The position numbers and the translations under genes were made by a program. From positions 697,675 to 761,674 of the forward strand of contig JAMPAC010000001.1 in the NCBI GenBank assembly GCA_023667395.1: a stretch of DNA of 64,000 nucleotides. Reading direction: 5' to 3'. Shown here piece after piece: positions 60,350 through 64,000 of the stretch. The notes below the pieces were generated by a model. The model was given only the letters and a program-made list of their open reading frames with translations, searched no databases and was not told the origin of the DNA. The stretch is from Blautia sp. Its GTDB lineage: Bacteria; Bacillota; Clostridia; Lachnospirales; Lachnospiraceae. The number at the start of each line of letters is the position of its first letter. Position 1 is the first letter of the stretch.

Positions 60350-61219
60350 ATGAGCGACTTAAGAGAATCGATCAGGGACAAGAAGCGGATCGTGGTAAAG
60401 ATAGGATCTTCCTCCCTGACCCATAAGGAGACGGGGGATATCGACTATATCCGCATGGAGAAGCTGGTGCGGGAACTCAGCGACATCAGGAATCAGGGCA
60501 AGGATGTGGTGCTGGTCTCCTCCGGCGCCATCGCGGCGGGGAAGAACGCTATGCACCTGAAAGAGATCAGGGCGGAGAGCCAGGCGGAGGCCATGGCGGT
60601 AAAGCAGGCCTGCTCGGCGGTGGGCCAGGCCAGGCTGATGATGACTTATCAGAGATTATTTGCGGAGTATAACCAGATCGCAGGACAGATCCTGATGACG
60701 AAAAATACCATTGTGGATAACCTGAACCGTTACAACGCCCACAATACTTTCTCCGAACTGCTGAAGCTGGGCGTGATCCCCATTGTGAATGAAAATGACA
60801 CCATTGCCACTTATGAGATCGAGATCGGGGACAATGATACCCTGTCCGCCATTGTGGCGGCGCTGGTGGGCGCAGATCTGCTGATCCTGCTTTCCGATAT
60901 TGACGGTCTGTACACGGACGACCCCAGAAAGAATCCGGAGGCGGAATTTATCGAGCAGGTGGATGTACTGACGGACGAGTACCTGGGCATGGGCAAGGGA
61001 AGCACCGGGAGCAGCGTGGGAACCGGGGGAATGAATACCAAGCTGATCGCAGCGAAGATCGCCACCAGATCCGGCGCGGATATGATCATTGCCAATAGCC
61101 AGGATATTGGCGTATTGCACAGGATATTGGCAGGAGGGCGTGAGGGGACGCTGTTTGTGGCGCATGAGGATGAGAATTTCGATTTGCCGGATTTTGTGAA
61201 CGGGCTTCATGATAAGTAA
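60350..61219 (+). CDS. proB: Glutamate 5-kinase
   Basis: 289 residues, without the C-terminal PUA domain found in many bacteria. First step of proline synthesis: glutamate to glutamyl 5-phosphate. Motifs: IVVKIGSSSLTHKETGDIDY, VLVSSGAIAAGKNAM, VNENDTIATYEIEIGDNDTL and GTGGMNTKLIAAKIATRSGA. The start is ATG 60350 (MSDLRESIRDKK); ATG 60326 is in frame but lacks a ribosome binding site. proA lies one gene downstream. Confidence 0.95.
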   Translation: MSDLRESIRDKKRIVVKIGSSSLTHKETGDIDYIRMEKLVRELSDIRNQGKDVVLVSSGAIAAGKNAMHLKEIRAESQAEAMAVKQACSAVGQARLMMTYQRLFAEYNQIAGQILMTKNTIVDNLNRYNAHNTFSELLKLGVIPIVNENDTIATYEIEIGDNDTLSAIVAALVGADLLILLSDIDGLYTDDPRKNPEAEFIEQVDVLTDEYLGMGKGSTGSSVGTGGMNTKLIAAKIATRSGADMIIANSQDIGVLHRILAGGREGTLFVAHEDENFDLPDFVNGLHDK

Positions 61220-61454
61220 GATGATTTTGCCCGTTCTTTATCGAAAAGAATGTTTCATTCCCCACTGTTTGCTGCGGGGAGTTTCGTTCGGCGGTGGAGA
61301 GTAACAGTTCTGGCCGCCCTTTCCGCGAAGTCAAAATTGCGTCCTAGGGTAATTGTAATCGCCCGGCAATTTTGCGAGGCTTACGTCGGAATGAATTGGC
61401 GGATAGAAAATGGCAGGAATGACTGAAAGGCCATGTTGAGGAAAGGGTAATAGC

Positions 61455-62033
61455 TTGGGAAAGGATGCAGATATAAATACAGGGACAAAATCCCGGATCC
61501 GCAGCCGGATATTAAAACGCAGGAATGCCCTCACGGAGGAGGAGCGTAAGCGTGCAGCCTGTGTGCTGACGGAGCGGATCATGGAGCATCCGCAGTACTG
61601 TCTGTCGGACACGATCCTCTGCTATGCGGATTATGGCAGTGAGATCAGTACCGGAGGGGTGATACGGGAAGCTTTGGCTGCAGGGAAAAAGGTTTTTCTG
61701 CCCAGGGTGGAAGGCGAGGATATGGCCTTTTACCGCATCCATGATCTGGCGGAATTGGCGCAGGGATATAAGGGTATCCCGGAGCCCCGGGGAGACACGG
61801 AAAGGTACTGCGGCGGTGGGCAGGCGGAAAGGACATTGCTGTTGATGCCGGGAGTGGCGTTTGATAAAAACAGGAACCGCCTCGGTTATGGGAAAGGCTT
61901 TTATGACCGGTTTCTGGCGGCGTATCCGGAGTTGCAGCCGCGTTCCATTGCGGTGGGCTACCAATGCCAGCTGGAGGAGGAACTGCCTGCGGAGGAGACG
62001 GATATCAGGCCCTGCCAGGTGATCTGTGTGTGA
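61455..62033 (+). CDS. 5-formyltetrahydrofolate cyclo-ligase
   Basis: 192 residues. Converts 5-formyl-THF to 5,10-methenyl-THF with ATP. Motifs: SRILKRRNALTEEERKRAAC, VFLPRVEGEDMAFYRI and LLLMPGVAFDKNRNRLGYGK followed by GFYDRFL. TTG start with GAAAGGG upstream. It stands between proB and proA, which are usually adjacent; no functional reason is evident. The 235-base gap before it contains no gene that I can support. Confidence 0.92.
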   Translation: MGKDADINTGTKSRIRSRILKRRNALTEEERKRAACVLTERIMEHPQYCLSDTILCYADYGSEISTGGVIREALAAGKKVFLPRVEGEDMAFYRIHDLAELAQGYKGIPEPRGDTERYCGGGQAERTLLLMPGVAFDKNRNRLGYGKGFYDRFLAAYPELQPRSIAVGYQCQLEEELPAEETDIRPCQVICV

Positions 62034-62047
62034 AGAGGAGAGGGAAT

Positions 62048-63295
62048 ATGACAAACTTACAGGAAATGGGTCAGCGTGCGGCTGCCACAAAGGCACAGCT
62101 GAACAGGCTGACCACGGAGGAAAAGAATCAGGCGCTGTGTGCAGCGGCGGATGCGTTGTGCAGCCATTGTGGGGAAATCCTGGCGGCAAACCGGGAGGAT
62201 ATGGAAGCGGCTAAAAAGAACGGCATGAGAGATGGGATGCAGGACCGCCTGAAGCTGACGGAGGACAGGATCGACGCCATGGCGGAGGGACTGCGCCAGG
62301 TGGCGGAACTGCCCGACTGCATCGGCGAGGTGATGGAGGAGTTTGACCGCCCCAATGGCATGCATTTGAAGAAGGTGCGCGTGCCCATGGGGGTCATCGG
62401 CATTATTTACGAGGCAAGGCCCAATGTGACAGCGGATGCGTTCGGGCTGTGCTTTAAGACGGGGAACGCCGTGATCTTAAAGGGAGGAAGCGATGCCCTG
62501 CAATCTAACCTTGCCATTGTGAAAGTGATCAGGGCGGCGCTGGAGCAGGGCGGGATTCCCGCAGATGTGCTGCAGCTGATCGGGGATACGGATCGCAGCG
62601 TGACGGTGGAATTCATGAAGCTGAAGCAGTATGTTGACCTGCTGATTCCCAGGGGGAGCGCGGGGCTGATCCGCAGCGTGGTGGAAAACAGCACCATACC
62701 GGTGATCGAGACCGGTACGGGAAACTGCCATGTCTATGTGGACAAGGCCGCAGACCTGGATATGGCGGCGCGGATCATTTACAACGCAAAGACACAGCGG
62801 ATCAGCGTATGTAATGCCTGCGAGTCCCTGGTGGTGCATAAAGATGTGCGGGAGGCTTTCCTGCCGAAGCTGGCGGAGATCCTTGCGCCCAAGAATGTGG
62901 AACTGCGGGGGGACGAGCGTATCAGGGAGTTCCTGCCGGACTGCGCCGCCGCCACAGAGGAGGATTATGGGACGGAATACCTGGATTACATTTTGTCCCT
63001 GAAAACGGTGGACAGCCTGGAGGAGGCCATCGGGCACATCAACCGTTATGGCACCAGGCATTCCGAGTGCATTGTGACGGAGGATCAGGAAGCGGCGGAG
63101 CAATTTTTAAATGAGATCGACGCGGCCTGTGTCTACTGGAATGTTTCCACCAGATTTACGGACGGCTATGAATTCGGCTTTGGGGCGGAGATCGGCATCA
63201 GCACGCAGAAGCTTCATGCCAGGGGTCCCATGGGGCTTAAGGAACTGACCTCTTATAAGTATACGATCCGGGGGAACGGACAGGTCAGAGGGTAG
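62048..63295 (+). CDS. proA: Glutamate-5-semialdehyde dehydrogenase (gamma-glutamyl phosphate reductase)
   Basis: 415 residues. NADPH-dependent second step of proline synthesis. Motifs: PMGVIGIIYEARPNVTADAF, GNAVILKGGSDALQSN, IPRGSAGLIRSVVENSTIPV and ISVCNACESLVVHKDV with the catalytic cysteine. ATG 62048 follows AGGAGAGGGA; the longer frame from 61964 overlaps the cyclo-ligase gene. Confidence 0.97.
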   Translation: MTNLQEMGQRAAATKAQLNRLTTEEKNQALCAAADALCSHCGEILAANREDMEAAKKNGMRDGMQDRLKLTEDRIDAMAEGLRQVAELPDCIGEVMEEFDRPNGMHLKKVRVPMGVIGIIYEARPNVTADAFGLCFKTGNAVILKGGSDALQSNLAIVKVIRAALEQGGIPADVLQLIGDTDRSVTVEFMKLKQYVDLLIPRGSAGLIRSVVENSTIPVIETGTGNCHVYVDKAADLDMAARIIYNAKTQRISVCNACESLVVHKDVREAFLPKLAEILAPKNVELRGDERIREFLPDCAAATEEDYGTEYLDYILSLKTVDSLEEAIGHINRYGTRHSECIVTEDQEAAEQFLNEIDAACVYWNVSTRFTDGYEFGFGAEIGISTQKLHARGPMGLKELTSYKYTIRGNGQVRG

Positions 63296-63329
63296 GAACT
63301 TTATACCATACAGGAGAAGATCGGATAAT

Positions 63330-63569
63330 ATGACATTATACGAAGCGAAAAAGGGAGAAAGATACTGCATTTCAGGGCTGTACGTGGAACCCCAGATCAC
63401 CAGGAGGTTACAGGCGCTGGGACTGAACGATGGCACCGTGCTCAATGTATTGAACCGGAAGAAAAAAGGCGCTCTGATCGTCCAGGTCAGGGGTACAAGG
63501 CTTGCCCTGGGCAAGCATATTTCCTCCAATATAGAGATCAGGGAAGTACAGGGCGAAAAGAATCGCTGA
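63330..63569 (+). CDS. feoA: FeoA-domain ferrous iron transport protein
   Basis: 79 residues. SH3-like FeoA domain: YCISGLYVEPQITRRLQALG, then NDGTVLNVLNRKKKGALIVQ and GTRLALGKHISSNIEI. It acts with FeoB, whose gene begins 49 bases later. I saw no Fur box in the short gap upstream. Confidence 0.92.
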   Translation: MTLYEAKKGERYCISGLYVEPQITRRLQALGLNDGTVLNVLNRKKKGALIVQVRGTRLALGKHISSNIEIREVQGEKNR

Positions 63570-63618
63570 CGTGAGTTTTTAAATTGCGTGGATTTTGTGA
63601 AGAGAAAAGAGAAACAGG

Positions 63619-64000
63619 ATGAACAAAGAGAGTAACCGCAAGCATATCAATGTGGCCTGCGTGGGAAATCCAAACTGCGGGAAGACCACTTTATTTAATG
63701 CGCTTACCGGTTCCAAATTAAAGGTGGCAAACTGGCCGGGGGTCACGGTGGAGCGTTTTGAGGGGGAGACGTCCTATGAGGACACGGATATTACGCTGAT
63801 CGACACGCCGGGCATTTATTCCCTGACTTGTTACACCATCGAGGAAAAGGTGACCAGACAGTGCGCCATGGATGATGGGATCGACGTGATCATCAATGTG
63901 GTGGACGCCTCCTCGTTGGAGAGGAACCTGTACCTCACATTGCAGCTGCTGGAACTGGGCAAGCCCATCGTCCTGGCGCTGAACATGATGGATATTGTGA
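63619..64000 (+). CDS. feoB: Ferrous iron transporter FeoB, N-terminal part
   Basis: 127 codons are in the window and the gene continues beyond it. The GTPase domain shows CVGNPNCGKTTLFNALTGSK (G1), NWPGVTVERFEGE with the G2 threonine, and LIDTPGIYSLTCYTIEEKV (G3), the standard FeoB start. The last visible residues (LGKPIVLALNMMDIV) approach the G4 motif. FeoB imports Fe2+ with GTP-dependent control. Confidence 0.95.
   Translation, partial: MNKESNRKHINVACVGNPNCGKTTLFNALTGSKLKVANWPGVTVERFEGETSYEDTDITLIDTPGIYSLTCYTIEEKVTRQCAMDDGIDVIINVVDASSLERNLYLTLQLLELGKPIVLALNMMDIV

Overview
This window looks like a chromosome segment from a spore-forming member of the Lachnospiraceae (Clostridia). I infer this from low-GC-Firmicute gene order (plsX-acpP-rnc-smc-ftsY; ylxM-ffh-rpsP-khpA-rimM-trmD-rplS-lepB-rbgA-lepB-rnhB; yqfC-yqfD-phoH-pgpH-ybeY), sporulation genes, near-universal GGAGG ribosome binding sites, and a fairly GC-rich housekeeping background broken by AT-rich accessory pieces. 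No genus can be fixed. No rRNA, tRNA or CRISPR was seen. Almost all genes are on the + strand. The clear exceptions are prs, a phage-type repressor, a 31-residue toxin and a 47-residue small protein.

Layout. 0-2.4 kb: tail of a receiver domain, a small TnpW-like ORF, and an operon of two glutathione peroxidases (the second fused to a TSCPD domain) with an OhrR/MarR-type regulator. 2.7-11.6 kb: lipid precursor genes, RNase III, SMC, FtsY, threonine deaminase and a YitT protein. 11.9-16.7 kb: a chemoreceptor, a WYL regulator, an unknown protein and a GNAT. 16.74-19.43 kb: a decayed integrated element with a broken tyrosine integrase, a repressor and two type I toxin-antitoxin modules; its right end lies in the ylxM-ffh promoter. 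19.4-30.9 kb: SRP, ribosome maturation and secretion genes, including a TrmD-GNAT fusion, the FliK/FlhB-like ylqG-ylqH pair, yraN and pgeF. 31-39.5 kb: a two-component system, prs, a DUF512 protein, der and plsY. 39.9-47.1 kb: gpsA, then an accessory islet (possible immunity proteins, a truncated kinase, an AT-rich MBOAT/DHHW O-acetylation pair), then pyrimidine-nucleoside phosphorylase. 47.1-53.2 kb: yqfC-yqfD-phoH-degenerate pgpH-ybeY-flippase. 54.5-58.2 kb: two flavoproteins carrying in-frame repeat insertions. 58.2-60.2 kb: an AT-rich toxin-antitoxin module with an MqsR-like toxin lacking a canonical start codon and a YgiT/HTH/Panacea antitoxin. 60.3-64 kb: proB, a 5-formyl-THF cyclo-ligase, proA, feoA and the start of feoB.

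The most unusual layer is intergenic. At least four families of structured repeats (A-D here) recur between unrelated genes. In families A, B and C the stems differ in sequence between copies yet still pair, so the fold seems to be selected. Family A elements end in the Shine-Dalgarno sequence of the next gene at all four loci. Family B is a long palindrome with a conserved core and diverged arms. These repeats, the PanA-type toxin-antitoxin locus and the att site in the ffh promoter are the best leads for undescribed biology.
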